DNA of 46,563 nt from Mycobacterium kyorinense. Lineage in GTDB: Bacteria; Actinomycetota; Actinomycetes; Mycobacteriales; Mycobacteriaceae. Numbering within the stretch: the first letter of the stretch is position 1; each line of letters begins with the position of its first letter. Below the pieces are notes generated by a model. That model saw nothing but the letters and a program-made list of their open reading frames with translations. It was not told the origin of the DNA and did not search any database. The stretch is taken from positions 1 through 46,563 of the forward strand of contig NZ_LQPE01000152.1 of assembly GCF_002101735.1 (NCBI RefSeq), written 5' to 3'. This document shows positions 1-8,957 of the stretch, piece after piece. The position numbers and the translations under genes were made by a program.

Positions 1-75
1 AACGGCGCCCAACCCGCGCTCAGCGCCGCCGCAGCAGCCTGATTTCAGCTCTGAGGTTGACACAGAGGGTGTCAT
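1..75 (-). CDS. mceE: MceE-type protein, N-terminal 25 codons only (cut by window edge)
   Basis: An ATG at 75-73 overlaps the mceD stop codon in an ATGA junction. The frame stays open to base 1, reading MTPSVSTSELKSGCC and ending GLGAV. Position after mceD is where mceE (the lipoprotein member, LprN-like) sits in every mce operon; the signal and lipobox would lie beyond the edge. Seen: the start, the coupling and an open frame. Inferred: MceE identity, from gene order only. Too short for domain evidence. Confidence 0.7.
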   Translation of the reverse strand, partial: MTPSVSTSELKSGCCGGAERGLGAV

Positions 76-1517
76 GATTGCGGCCCTTCGGCCGGCAGCA
101 GCATGCTCGGCACGCTGGGCGCCGCGGGCGGCGGTGGTGGCGGCGGTTCCGCCGGCGTCATCGGCGGCGGCGGCAGCGGCATCGCAGCGCCGGGTATCCG
201 CCCCGGTGGTACCGCCCCCGGCGGTCCCACGGGATCACCCGGCAGGCCGGTGTAGGCCGACACCGCGGGCGGGATCTCGGGCGGTCCGGGTTTCGGGCCC
301 TCTCCGCCGGGTGCCAGGCGCTGTTCGGTGTAGAGAATCTTGGAAGGGTCTACCGACTTCTGCAGGAATATGTTGATGGGGAACGGCAGATTGTTGAAGT
401 TGAGCAGCCGCAACCCGGGACCGATAAACAGCGCGCACAGCTTGGCCGATTCGATCGCGGTGACGTTCTCGACGGCGCCGACTTGCGAGCAGCCGGGAAT
501 CGGCAGCGGAACCATCAAGCCTGACGCCGTGGGATTGGCGAAGTCCATGATCCCGAAGCCGCCGACGATGGTTCCGGTGTCGGCGTTGTAGTCGTTGAAG
601 AAGTTGCCGAGCGCATTCGGCGCGGCGTGCAGAATGTTTTCCAGATCCATGTGATGGTCGACCAGTACCTGCGTGACATCGGCCAGCCGAACAATCTGTT
701 CGCTGGTCTGGTCGCGGGTCCCGGCGATGAATCGCTGGACTTCACCAACCGCCTCCGACAAGTCGGTCAGCGCCGCGTCCAGCTCGGATTTGCTGTCGTT
801 GACCACGCTGGTCAGGGTGGCCAGCCGGTCGTTGAACTGCACGATCTGGACGTTGCTGTCGCGTAGCGCGGTGACGAAGGTTTGCAGACCTTTGATGATG
901 TCGACGATGTTGCCGCTGCCGTTGGCGAGGATGCGCCCGACCCCTGACAATTGGGTAAGTGTTTGCCGCAGCTTGTCGCCGTTGCCCTGCAGTGCGTTGG
1001 CGGCGCTGTCGATGAACCGGGCTACCGACGGCGTCGAGACCTGACTGTTGGGACCCAGATCCGTTGCCAGCCGCATCAATTGGGTTTTGACCTCGTCCCA
1101 CTCGACGGGTACCGCCGTGCGTTCCTCCGGTATCACCGCGCCGTCAGGCATTACTGGGCCGCTGGTCCGGTAGGCGGGAGTGAGCTCGACATAGCGGGCG
1201 GCCACCAGGTTCTGGGCGACGATGACCGCTTTCGCGTCGGCGGGAATGGGTATGCCGTGATCGACCTTGAGAGTCATCTTGGCCTTAGTACCCTGCGGCT
1301 GAATGGATTTGATATTGCCGACTTTGACACCTGAGACCCGCACCTCGTCGCCCGGGTAGATCGCGGTCGCGGTGGTGAAGTAGGCGGTGATCGTCTTTGG
1401 GCCGAAGAACGTGTTACGGACCACCACGGCCGCGCCGATGACGATGAGCCCGATCAAGACGACCGCGGCGACGGGCACTAGCCTGTTGCGCGGAATCGAC
1501 GGAATTCGAGAAATCAT
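72..1517 (-). CDS. mceD: MceD-family substrate-binding protein of an mce lipid importer
   Basis: 481 residues. One N-terminal membrane segment (about 15-35) anchors an MCE/MlaD domain (about 40-120, with the typical IYPGDEVRVSGVKVG stretch), then a long helical region (about 150-290) and a proline-rich tail (last about 60 residues) typical of MceD. Mce A-F proteins form a periplasmic tube carrying lipids to the YrbE permeases. The start at 1517 is chosen because its ATG overlaps the mceC stop (ATGA); a start at 1559 would add 14 residues lying inside mceC. The stop overlaps the start of mceE. Family call is firm; the letter D follows from order. Confidence 0.92.
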   Translation of the reverse strand: MISRIPSIPRNRLVPVAAVVLIGLIVIGAAVVVRNTFFGPKTITAYFTTATAIYPGDEVRVSGVKVGNIKSIQPQGTKAKMTLKVDHGIPIPADAKAVIVAQNLVAARYVELTPAYRTSGPVMPDGAVIPEERTAVPVEWDEVKTQLMRLATDLGPNSQVSTPSVARFIDSAANALQGNGDKLRQTLTQLSGVGRILANGSGNIVDIIKGLQTFVTALRDSNVQIVQFNDRLATLTSVVNDSKSELDAALTDLSEAVGEVQRFIAGTRDQTSEQIVRLADVTQVLVDHHMDLENILHAAPNALGNFFNDYNADTGTIVGGFGIMDFANPTASGLMVPLPIPGCSQVGAVENVTAIESAKLCALFIGPGLRLLNFNNLPFPINIFLQKSVDPSKILYTEQRLAPGGEGPKPGPPEIPPAVSAYTGLPGDPVGPPGAVPPGRIPGAAMPLPPPPMTPAEPPPPPPPAAPSVPSMLLPAEGPQS

Positions 1518-2632
1518 TGAGATCCTCCGATGCGCCCGCCCAAGGTACAGCCAGGGCACACTGGAATACCGTTGTACGGCCAGGGCATCAATGACCGCGG
1601 CACCGGTGAAGGGAAGCCGGGACCACGGGTCGTGTCGAAAGTGCGGAATCCCCAGAGGTAGTCGAGGAACGGCTGGAAGAGTTGCGGGATAAGGAAGTTC
1701 GGGACGAACGCCGAGTAGGCGTACATACTGGAGATAGCCTCACCCACCGTGATCTGGAATTTCTTGAGCCCGGGCAGTGCTTTGGCGATGTTGTCGCGGT
1801 TCTTTTCCAGCATGGCGGTCACCGAATTGAGCTTCTGCAGCGTCGGCGCCAATTTGCTTTCGTTGTCGTGCACCAATCCCGTCAGCTGCTTGGCCACCGC
1901 AGACGTGTTGGCCAGCAGGTCGACGATCTCTTGCCGGCGCGCGACCAAAACTTGGAGCAGATCGTCGGAGTTGAGGATGAGCTTGTTGACCTGCTGGCTA
2001 CGTTCCGACAGGATTCCGGTGACATCGGCGGCACTCTTGAACAGGTCGCCAAGAGTCGTGTTGCGGCCGTTGATGGTGCGCGATAGCCGGGAGAGTGAGT
2101 CGAAGGTCGGACCCAATTGCGGTGCGATCTGGTTGAGCGTCGCCGACAGCGTGTCCAACGACTGATTCAGCGTCGCCGTGTTGGTATCGCCGGCATACGA
2201 CGTGAAGTCGCTGACCGCTTCGGTCAACGAGTAGGGCGAGGAGGTCCGCGAGACCGGGATGAGCGCCATCGGGTGCATCGTGCCGGTGCCGGCGGATTCC
2301 AACGTCAGCACCCGCTCGCCCAGCAGCGTGCCGGTGCGGATGTGCGCGGTGGTCTCCGACCCGAGCGGAACATTGCCTCTCATCGAGAACGTCACCAGAG
2401 CATCGCCGTTGCGCAGTGACACATTCGACACGCTGCCGACCTTGATGCCCGACACCGTGACGTCGTTGCCCACGGCGAGGCCGCCGGCCTCCGAAAACAG
2501 CGCCTGATATCGGACCGATGTCGCCGACGAGATCAACTGATCTGGCGACAGGCCCACCAAAATAACGAGCACGATCAGGACAGCGCCGATGAAGCCCGCT
2601 TTGACGAGCCCAGCTCCGCGATACTTCAGCAT
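1514..2632 (-). CDS. mceC: MceC-family protein of an mce lipid importer
   Basis: 372 residues from MLKYRGAGLVK. N-terminal transmembrane segment (about 11-30), MCE domain (about 35-115, with AVGNDVTVSGIKVG), then a long alpha-helical stretch. The C-terminus carries a CPGC pair close to the end. The start codon at 2632 shares bases with the mceB stop (TGATG); an ATG five codons upstream at 2647 is possible but would overlap mceB by 16 bases. Third Mce gene after yrbEAB, hence C. Acts in the cell envelope as part of the Mce shaft; the substrate cannot be read from the sequence. Confidence 0.92.
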   Translation of the reverse strand: MLKYRGAGLVKAGFIGAVLIVLVILVGLSPDQLISSATSVRYQALFSEAGGLAVGNDVTVSGIKVGSVSNVSLRNGDALVTFSMRGNVPLGSETTAHIRTGTLLGERVLTLESAGTGTMHPMALIPVSRTSSPYSLTEAVSDFTSYAGDTNTATLNQSLDTLSATLNQIAPQLGPTFDSLSRLSRTINGRNTTLGDLFKSAADVTGILSERSQQVNKLILNSDDLLQVLVARRQEIVDLLANTSAVAKQLTGLVHDNESKLAPTLQKLNSVTAMLEKNRDNIAKALPGLKKFQITVGEAISSMYAYSAFVPNFLIPQLFQPFLDYLWGFRTFDTTRGPGFPSPVPRSLMPWPYNGIPVCPGCTLGGRIGGSQ

Positions 2633-3657
2633 CAGGGTTCCCTGCACCTTTCAGCTTCTGACCTGAACCAGGGGGCATTCACCGTCTTGCCCTGCAGATC
2701 CGTGCCACGGATCGTTATCGCGCAGACGTAGTACGGGATGGTGGCGCCGGCTACGCCGAGCCTGACCAGCTTGCGATAGTTCTTCGGCGCCTTCTGGAGT
2801 GCGGCGTCAAGACGGTCCTTGTCGTCGTCGAGACCCGGCGCCAGCCGACTCAACTGCTCTATGGTCCCGGCCAGCGGCGGGCGCGCGCTGGTCAACAGAT
2901 CTGCCAGCGAGGCAGTTCCCTTCTCCAGCGCGTCGATGGCGGTGCCGATGGTGTCGCGATCCTCGGAAAGGCCACTGATCAGCCGCTCGAGTTTGTCGAC
3001 CGCGGCGGAGAACTTGGTGCCGTCCTTGGAAATCGTGGCCACCACGGTGTTCAGGTTGTCGATCAGTTGCTGCACCGTTTGATCGTTGTCGGCCAACGCG
3101 TTCGAAAACGACGTCGTCTTGGCGAACAGCGACTCGAGAGTCCCCCCCTGGCCCTGGAAGACTTGCAACAACGCCGACGTGAGCGCGTTGACGTCCTGTG
3201 CATTCAGGCCCTGGATAACGGGTTTCAGTCCGCCGAGCAGTAGATCGAGGTCAAGCGCCGGCGCGGTGCGGTCGACGGGAATCTGCCCGCCGGCCGGCAG
3301 CCGCTTGGTCGAGCCCGGGCCGTCGACGAGTTCGAGGTAGCGATCACCGACCAGGTTGAGGTAGCGAACCGCCGCCCTGGTGCCGTCGGTGAGCATGATG
3401 CTGCGGTCCGCGTCGAATTTGACCACGACCTTTTTGTCCCGCTGCAGCGAGACGCCGTTGACGGTGCCCACCCGGATGCCGGCGACCCGCACTGAATCTC
3501 CGGTCTTGAGACGCGACGCATCGTTGAAGACCGCCGAATAGCCCGTCGTCGCACCGGTTCGGTACTGGCCGAAGATGAAGAACAGAAACGCGGTCAGCAC
3601 CGACATCACGAGGGCAAAGACACCGAACTTGACCAGCGTCGCGCGCACGCCGCTCAT
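2632..3657 (-). CDS. mceB: MceB-family protein of an mce lipid importer
   Basis: 341 residues beginning MSGVRATLVKFGVF. Membrane anchor about 10-30, MCE domain about 38-115 (LKTGDSVRVAGIRVG), helical domain about 130-290, and the cysteine-containing end (YYVCAI and WFRSEAERC) typical of MceB. The open frame extends to 3906, but the ATG at 3657 overlaps the mceA stop as ATGA, as at other junctions of this operon, so the longer form is rejected. Second Mce subunit; expected to assemble with MceA and C-F in a hexameric tube. Confidence 0.93.
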   Translation of the reverse strand: MSGVRATLVKFGVFALVMSVLTAFLFFIFGQYRTGATTGYSAVFNDASRLKTGDSVRVAGIRVGTVNGVSLQRDKKVVVKFDADRSIMLTDGTRAAVRYLNLVGDRYLELVDGPGSTKRLPAGGQIPVDRTAPALDLDLLLGGLKPVIQGLNAQDVNALTSALLQVFQGQGGTLESLFAKTTSFSNALADNDQTVQQLIDNLNTVVATISKDGTKFSAAVDKLERLISGLSEDRDTIGTAIDALEKGTASLADLLTSARPPLAGTIEQLSRLAPGLDDDKDRLDAALQKAPKNYRKLVRLGVAGATIPYYVCAITIRGTDLQGKTVNAPWFRSEAERCREP

Positions 3658-4931
3658 CCGGGCTGTCCGATCTGAGCGGAGTTGCGGGGTGGGCCGGCGA
3701 TCGGCCCATACAACAGCTGTTTGAGGAGATCGGAGTTGATCAGCAGCTGCGGGTTTCCGTAACCCACCGGGTTGGCACCGATATCTGAGATCAGTTGCGG
3801 GGGATGCGTGTTGAACGGCAGGTTCGGCAGGCCCAAGCAATGCGGTCCGCCCGTCGCCGCGACTTTGGGCAAGTTCGTCGGATACCGATAGCGTTCGCCA
3901 CCCCACGTGAGACTCGCCGAGATATTGATGCTCGGCTCCGCCAAGGGCTGACCGTGCGATAACGTTACGAGGCCGCCGAGAGCGCAGGTGAACACCTCAT
4001 GGTATTCGCTGGTCAGGTCGGTGGTCGGCACCAGCAGGTGCAGCACATTTGTCAGCGGGGTGCGGTTGGCGCTCAAGACTTCGTTACCGACATCGGCCAA
4101 CCCGATTGCGCTGAGCAGCAATTCGTCCAGGTTGTTTTGCTCGTCGACAATCGACTGGCTGATCTTCGACGCGTTGGCGACCGTCTTCACCAGGTTAGGC
4201 GCCGCGTCGGCATAGGCGTTGAATACCGCCGGTGAGACCGCGATGTCATGACTCAATGCTGGAAGGCTCGGCTCCAGCTCGGCCAGGAACGAATCCAAGT
4301 CGGACAGCGACTGACCGAGCTGTGCGCCCCGGCCGCTAAACGCTTTAGCCAACGCGCCGAGTGTCTCGTTGAGCTTGGCCGGCTCGATTTGCGCCAGCAC
4401 CGACGTCAGTTGTTGGAAGACGGTGTTGACCTCGACCATGACGTGCTCGCCCGCCAGCGTCTGGCCGGCGTGCAATCGCTGCGCTGAGGGTTCGGCGGGC
4501 GTCACCAATTGGACGAACTTGGCGCCGAACACCGTTGAGGATGTGATGTCGACGAGGACGTTGGCAGGAATGAAACGCAACTGGGATGGATCCATCGCAA
4601 GGCGAAGAGCGGCTTGACCGTTGGGCAGCGAGTCGATCGAAGTTACCTTGCCCACCTGCACGCCGCGCAGTTTGACCTTGGCGTCGGGGTTCATCACCAG
4701 GCCGGCCCGCGGCGAAATCACGGTCACCGGCACACTTTCGGTGAAGCTGCCCTGGAACAGGCCCACTGCCACCGCGAAGATCGCGGCAACCACTGCAATG
4801 GTCGCCAGACCCGCCAGCGGACGCGCGTATGACTGCGCGCCGAAGTGACGCCCCGGCGATGCCGCGACTGGCCTTGCGGCGCTGGCGGTTTCAGACCGGT
4901 GAATGGGGCCCGGCCCGAGGTTGCGCGTCAC
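3654..4931 (-). CDS. mceA: MceA-family protein of an mce lipid importer
   Basis: 425 residues. A cytoplasmic N-terminus of about 38 residues precedes a membrane segment (about 39-59), followed by the MCE domain (about 65-145, with NPDAKVKLRGVQVGKV) and the long Mce helical domain with an MceA-like C-terminal region. It starts 10 bases after the yrbEB stop and its own stop overlaps mceB. In characterised mce operons (mce1 mycolic/fatty acids, mce4 cholesterol) MceA is the first shaft subunit. I cannot assign this operon to mce1-mce4 by eye. Confidence 0.93.
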   Translation of the reverse strand: MTRNLGPGPIHRSETASAARPVAASPGRHFGAQSYARPLAGLATIAVVAAIFAVAVGLFQGSFTESVPVTVISPRAGLVMNPDAKVKLRGVQVGKVTSIDSLPNGQAALRLAMDPSQLRFIPANVLVDITSSTVFGAKFVQLVTPAEPSAQRLHAGQTLAGEHVMVEVNTVFQQLTSVLAQIEPAKLNETLGALAKAFSGRGAQLGQSLSDLDSFLAELEPSLPALSHDIAVSPAVFNAYADAAPNLVKTVANASKISQSIVDEQNNLDELLLSAIGLADVGNEVLSANRTPLTNVLHLLVPTTDLTSEYHEVFTCALGGLVTLSHGQPLAEPSINISASLTWGGERYRYPTNLPKVAATGGPHCLGLPNLPFNTHPPQLISDIGANPVGYGNPQLLINSDLLKQLLYGPIAGPPRNSAQIGQPG

Positions 4932-4941
4932 GTCCCCTCCC

Positions 4942-5787
4942 CTAGCCCGATAGGTTGAAGTTGCCGTTGGAACCGTAAATGGACAGCGATACCAGCAACG
5001 TCACCGACACCACCACGATCAGCGACGTGCGCACCGCGTTGCCCACTGCAACGCCGACGCCCGAGGGGCCGCCCGAGGCGAAATAGCCGAAGTAGGTATG
5101 GATCAACAGGATCGTCAGTGCCATCAACACCGCCTGCAGGAATGACCACAGCAAGTCGATCGGGTTCAGGAATGTGTTGAAGTAGTGGTCGTACAGTCCG
5201 GCGGACTGACCGAACAAGAACACCGTGGTGAATTGGCTTGCGACGAACGAAAGGATAACGGCAATCGAATACAGCGGCGTGATCGCGATCAGCCCAGCCA
5301 GGATCCGCGTGCTCACCAAGTACGAAACGGGGCGAATCGCCATGGCTTCCAGTGCGTCGATTTCCTCGCTGATCCGCATCGCGCCCAGTTGGGCGGTGAC
5401 TCCGGCGCCGAAGGTGGCGGCCAACCCGATACCCGCAACCACCGGCGCGGAGATCCGCACGTTGATGAACGCCGCCAAGAACCCCGTCAGCGCCTCGATC
5501 CCGATGTTGCCCAACGAGCTATAGCCCTGCACCGCCAGTGTGCCGCCGGCGGCCAGCGTCAAGAACCCGACAATCACCACGGTGCCGCCGATCATCGCCA
5601 AGGTGCCGGCACCCATGCTGATTTCGGCGATCAGACGAATGACTTCCCTCCGGTAGTGCACAGCTGCGAAGGGCGCCCCGGCGATCGCCTTACCGTAGAA
5701 CAGCGTGTGGTCTCCGATGCGGCCCAGCGTGCCAACCGGCCGTTCCAACTGGCGGAACAGCCGGGGGTAGGCGGCTCGCAGCGTCAT
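4942..5787 (-). CDS. yrbEB: YrbEB/MlaE-type permease of an mce transporter
   Basis: 281 residues with about five to six hydrophobic segments. It carries the MlaE-family signature SEEIDALEAMAIRP (about residues 139-152), the cytoplasmic coupling loop to the MceG/Mkl ATPase. It forms the inner-membrane permease with YrbEA. No ATPase gene is in the window, as expected because mycobacterial Mce systems share MceG encoded elsewhere. It lies 13 bases after yrbEA and 10 bases before mceA, in one operon with both. Confidence 0.94.
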   Translation of the reverse strand: MTLRAAYPRLFRQLERPVGTLGRIGDHTLFYGKAIAGAPFAAVHYRREVIRLIAEISMGAGTLAMIGGTVVIVGFLTLAAGGTLAVQGYSSLGNIGIEALTGFLAAFINVRISAPVVAGIGLAATFGAGVTAQLGAMRISEEIDALEAMAIRPVSYLVSTRILAGLIAITPLYSIAVILSFVASQFTTVFLFGQSAGLYDHYFNTFLNPIDLLWSFLQAVLMALTILLIHTYFGYFASGGPSGVGVAVGNAVRTSLIVVVSVTLLVSLSIYGSNGNFNLSG

Positions 5788-5800
5788 GCCATCCCCCCGC

Positions 5801-6613
5801 TCACTTCGCCGTCATCTTGATGCCGATCGCCGTGACGACCACGTTGACCACGAACAGAGACATGAACGCATACACCACGGTTTCGTTGACCGCGTTGCCG
5901 ACCGCCTTGGCGCCGCCACCGCTGATGATCAGGCCTCGATAGCACGCGACCAACCCGGCGATCAGGCCGAAAAGCATTGCCTTGACACAGGAAATGATCA
6001 CCTCGGGAACCCCGGTGAGCAACGTGATGCCTGCGGCGAATGCACCGGGATTGACGTCCTGGACGAACACCGAGAACGTGTAGCCGCCCAGGATGCCGAC
6101 GATGACCACCAGGCTGTTCAGCAGCAACGCCACCAGCCCGGAGGCCAGCATGCGTGGGGTCACCAACCGCTGCACCGGGTTGATGCCCAACACCTCCATC
6201 GCGTCGATTTCCTCGCGGATGGTGCGCGAGCCCAAATCCGCACAGATCGCAGTGGCACCCGCGCCGGCCACGATCAACACCGTCACAATCGGGCCGACCT
6301 GGGTGACGGCGCCGAAGGCGGCACCCGCACCGGAAAGGTCAGCGGCGCCGAGTTCACGCAACAAAATGTTGAGGGTGAAGCTGACCAGCACGGTAAAGGG
6401 GATGGCCACCAACAGCGTCGGTGCCAACGAAACCCGGGCGATGAACCAGGACTGCTCCAAGAACTCCCGCCAGAAGAAGGGCCGACGGAACGCGAATTTC
6501 ACCGCGTCCGCCGACATCGCGAACAAGCCGCCCACGGCCTGCATCGGCCCGGAGAAGTTCCGCGGCACCGAGATACCCGGCGACCAGCGATCCACCGTCT
6601 CCCTAAACCCCAT
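5801..6613 (-). CDS. yrbEA: YrbEA/MlaE-type permease of an mce transporter
   Basis: 270 residues from MGFRETVDRWSPG. MlaE-family permease with the EEIDAMEVLGINPVQ coupling-loop motif and multiple membrane segments. The longer frame from 6766 lies inside the thiolase gene; the ATG at 6613 overlaps the thiolase end by 11 bases and gives a family-typical N-terminus. The overlap places the transporter in the same translationally coupled operon as the upstream catabolic enzymes, which links import to catabolism. Confidence 0.93.
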   Translation of the reverse strand: MGFRETVDRWSPGISVPRNFSGPMQAVGGLFAMSADAVKFAFRRPFFWREFLEQSWFIARVSLAPTLLVAIPFTVLVSFTLNILLRELGAADLSGAGAAFGAVTQVGPIVTVLIVAGAGATAICADLGSRTIREEIDAMEVLGINPVQRLVTPRMLASGLVALLLNSLVVIVGILGGYTFSVFVQDVNPGAFAAGITLLTGVPEVIISCVKAMLFGLIAGLVACYRGLIISGGGAKAVGNAVNETVVYAFMSLFVVNVVVTAIGIKMTAK

Positions 6614-7772
6614 CGGCCCCGGGTCCTTCCAGGATCGTGACGGCCGAAACCGCCGTCGGACCGCCGATGTTGTGCGCCAAGCCGATCCGCGCGCCGTCGA
6701 CCTGATTGGCCGCCTCACCACGCAACTGCTCGAACAACTCAACGCACTGCGCCACCCCCGTGGCACCGGGCGGGTGGCCCTTCGACTTCAGACCTCCGCT
6801 GGGGTTCACCGGCAACGCGCCGCCGACCCTGGTCACTTCTTCCTCGACGAGTTTGTGCGCGCCGAATCGTTCGGCGAATCCCAGGTCCTCGTAGCTGATC
6901 AGCTCGATGCCGGTGAAGTAGTCGTGGACTTCGGCGACATGCACATCCGACGGCGTCAGACCGGCCATCGCGAACGCGCGTTTGGCGGCGCGCACCGTGG
7001 CCGGAAACGTCGTCATATCCGGTTTGTGTTGGTGCATCACCGAATCCAGCCCCAGGCCGGCGCCCCGGATCCACACCGGCCGGTCGGTGAACCGGTCGAC
7101 CACATCCTCGGCGGCGAGCACCAGCGCGGCAGCGCCGTCACTCTGCGGCGCACAATCGTAAAGGCCGAACGGGCTGACCACCGTCGGCGCGTTCAACGCC
7201 TGTTCAACAGTGATCTCGAAACGCAAGCGCGCCTTGGGATTGTTCACGCCATGGCGATGGTTCTTCACCGCCACCATCGCCATGTGCTCTTTGGTGGCCG
7301 CCGACTCATGCAGGTAACGCGCGACATGCAGGGCGAATCCGGCCGGCGCAACCAAGCCGAGCGGATAGTCCCACGCCATGTCGCGAGCCATCGCCTCCCA
7401 CTCCCACAACAGGTCCTTCGACGCGGTCTCGCGGAGCTTATCGGCGCCCATGACCAACGCGACGTCGAACGCACCCGATGCAACCCCGAAGAGCGCGTTG
7501 CGCACCGCGTCGTTGCCGGTGGCGCAGGAGTTCTCCACCCGGGTGACCGGAAGGTCGGGCAGCCCGAGGGTGTCGGCAAGAATACCGGACGGGAATCCGT
7601 CGGTGGTGCCCATTGCACCGAACCAAGCGGCCTGCAGATCGCCTTTGGCCAAACCCTTGTCGACGCTTGCCGCGCAGTCGGCGAACGCCATCGGCAGCAG
7701 GTCCTTGATGCCCAGCGCGAAATGCTCGGCGAACGGCGTCATCCCGGCGCCGACGATGGCCACTGGCCTCAT
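6603..7772 (-). CDS. thiolase / lipid-transfer-protein-like acyl-CoA acetyltransferase
   Basis: 389 residues of the SCP-x/Ltp-type thiolase family. The catalytic set looks complete: nucleophile C83 in ENSCATG, H283 in EVHDYFT and H333 in GHPPGATG. It probably removes acetyl- or propionyl-CoA from a beta-ketoacyl-CoA. The start at 7772 overlaps the stop of the upstream DUF35 gene (ATGA), and the end overlaps yrbEA. Thiolases of this type often need a DUF35 partner; here that domain is supplied by the gene just upstream. Related in context to ltp3/ltp4 near mce4 in the cholesterol region, but the exact substrate is unknown. Confidence 0.9.
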   Translation of the reverse strand: MRPVAIVGAGMTPFAEHFALGIKDLLPMAFADCAASVDKGLAKGDLQAAWFGAMGTTDGFPSGILADTLGLPDLPVTRVENSCATGNDAVRNALFGVASGAFDVALVMGADKLRETASKDLLWEWEAMARDMAWDYPLGLVAPAGFALHVARYLHESAATKEHMAMVAVKNHRHGVNNPKARLRFEITVEQALNAPTVVSPFGLYDCAPQSDGAAALVLAAEDVVDRFTDRPVWIRGAGLGLDSVMHQHKPDMTTFPATVRAAKRAFAMAGLTPSDVHVAEVHDYFTGIELISYEDLGFAERFGAHKLVEEEVTRVGGALPVNPSGGLKSKGHPPGATGVAQCVELFEQLRGEAANQVDGARIGLAHNIGGPTAVSAVTILEGPGADGV

Positions 7773-8944
7773 GCCGCCGCCTCCTGCGGTTCGAAGGCGT
7801 AACCGTAGTCGGGAACCCCCGACCGTACGGCGATGCGGCGCAACACCAACCGCCCGCGGTCGCCGATCCGGACGCTGTCGGGCTCGACACCGGTCACCTT
7901 CACCAAGGCACGCACGCTGCACTCGTCGAGCTCGACGATCACCAGCGCATACGGAGTACGCAGGCCCGGCACCGGCATGTGTACCGAGACGGCGGTGTAC
8001 ACCTTGCCGGTGCGCGGCAACGGCACCAGCTCGTAGTCGGTGGCCAGCGCCCCGTCGTCACCCACGCGGTAGCGCGGCGGGAAGTCCAGGTCGTCGCTGT
8101 CGGCGTATTTGCCTGCCTCCCAACGGACTTTGGCCTCGAATGCCCGCTCGTAGGCGGCCAGCGAGATCGCCAGATCGGCGCCGGGGATGAACGTCGTCTC
8201 GGGTATGGCGCGGGCGGGCGGCTGATGACGGTAGACCCGCGCTGCCCCGCCGACCACAGTGATCCCGGACAGGCTGGCCTGCTCGACGCCCACTAGCCGC
8301 CCGGTGGTCTGCGACTGTGCCATGTCGGCAAGCGCGAACAGCCCCGAGCTTGCCCCGACGGTGGGCAGCCGGGGCTGTTGTCCGGTGGACAGTTCGAGCG
8401 CCTGCTCGTGCTCCACACCGGCGACCGCCAGCGGGGTGTCGACCCAGGCCGCCTCCAGGGAGGCCACCACGCCGCGTTGCTGCAGCAGCCGCGGATCGCC
8501 GTAATCGTGCACCACCCCAACGGCGTTGCGGGTCCGCACCGGCAGGCTGCGGGCGATGCGGGCGGCCGTTCGGACGTGCAACCCCTTCTCGGCGGTCAGC
8601 ACCGCCGCCGCGCCGGCCGGATCGAGGTCCATGCCGATGATCAGCGTGCGCGGGCGCGCGGAGCTCAACGCGTCCAGCGTCGCCGGCGCCCCGCCGAGCC
8701 GTTCGTCGACTTCCAGTTCGGGATCCAGGCCCAGCCCGGCCAGCAGCACCGCCGCGTTGCTGCTTTCGGTTAGCGGCAGACATCGGCTGACCACGACGAC
8801 CCGTTCGACCGCGCCGCCACCGCTCAACGCTGCTCGGCCGGCTTCGACGGCCAACGTGATGGCGTCTTCGTCGTCACCGGCCACCCGCCGGTGGGGCGCG
8901 CCCCAGCACGGCAGGTAGGTGCCAATCGCAGCGACGTGCGGCAT
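7769..8944 (-). CDS. HMG-CoA-synthase-like domain fused to a DUF35 OB-fold
   Basis: 391 residues. The N-terminal about 245 residues resemble the HMG-CoA synthase/KAS III fold (VAAIGTYLP start, DEDAITLAVEAGRAAL helix), but the region that normally holds the catalytic cysteine reads DERLGGAPAT and has none. The C-terminal about 120 residues are a DUF35 OB-fold (KVYTAVSVHMPVPG, PYALVIVELDE). The zinc-ribbon cysteines usual before such a fold are missing; only FPPRYR remains. Probably a non-catalytic scaffold or CoA-binding partner of the adjacent thiolase. It starts 13 bases after the CoA-transferase gene. Confidence 0.8.
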   Translation of the reverse strand: MPHVAAIGTYLPCWGAPHRRVAGDDEDAITLAVEAGRAALSGGGAVERVVVVSRCLPLTESSNAAVLLAGLGLDPELEVDERLGGAPATLDALSSARPRTLIIGMDLDPAGAAAVLTAEKGLHVRTAARIARSLPVRTRNAVGVVHDYGDPRLLQQRGVVASLEAAWVDTPLAVAGVEHEQALELSTGQQPRLPTVGASSGLFALADMAQSQTTGRLVGVEQASLSGITVVGGAARVYRHQPPARAIPETTFIPGADLAISLAAYERAFEAKVRWEAGKYADSDDLDFPPRYRVGDDGALATDYELVPLPRTGKVYTAVSVHMPVPGLRTPYALVIVELDECSVRALVKVTGVEPDSVRIGDRGRLVLRRIAVRSGVPDYGYAFEPQEAAA

Positions 8945-8957
8945 CGAGTCCCCCGAT

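Noticed and set aside
72..260. Proline-rich low-complexity stretch at the end of mceD
   Set aside because: Proline-rich C-termini are usual for MceD proteins; no tandem DNA repeat unit is present.
6093..7802. 569-codon + strand frame across yrbEA and the thiolase
   Set aside because: Arg/His-rich translation with no domain; both genes on the other strand are well supported.
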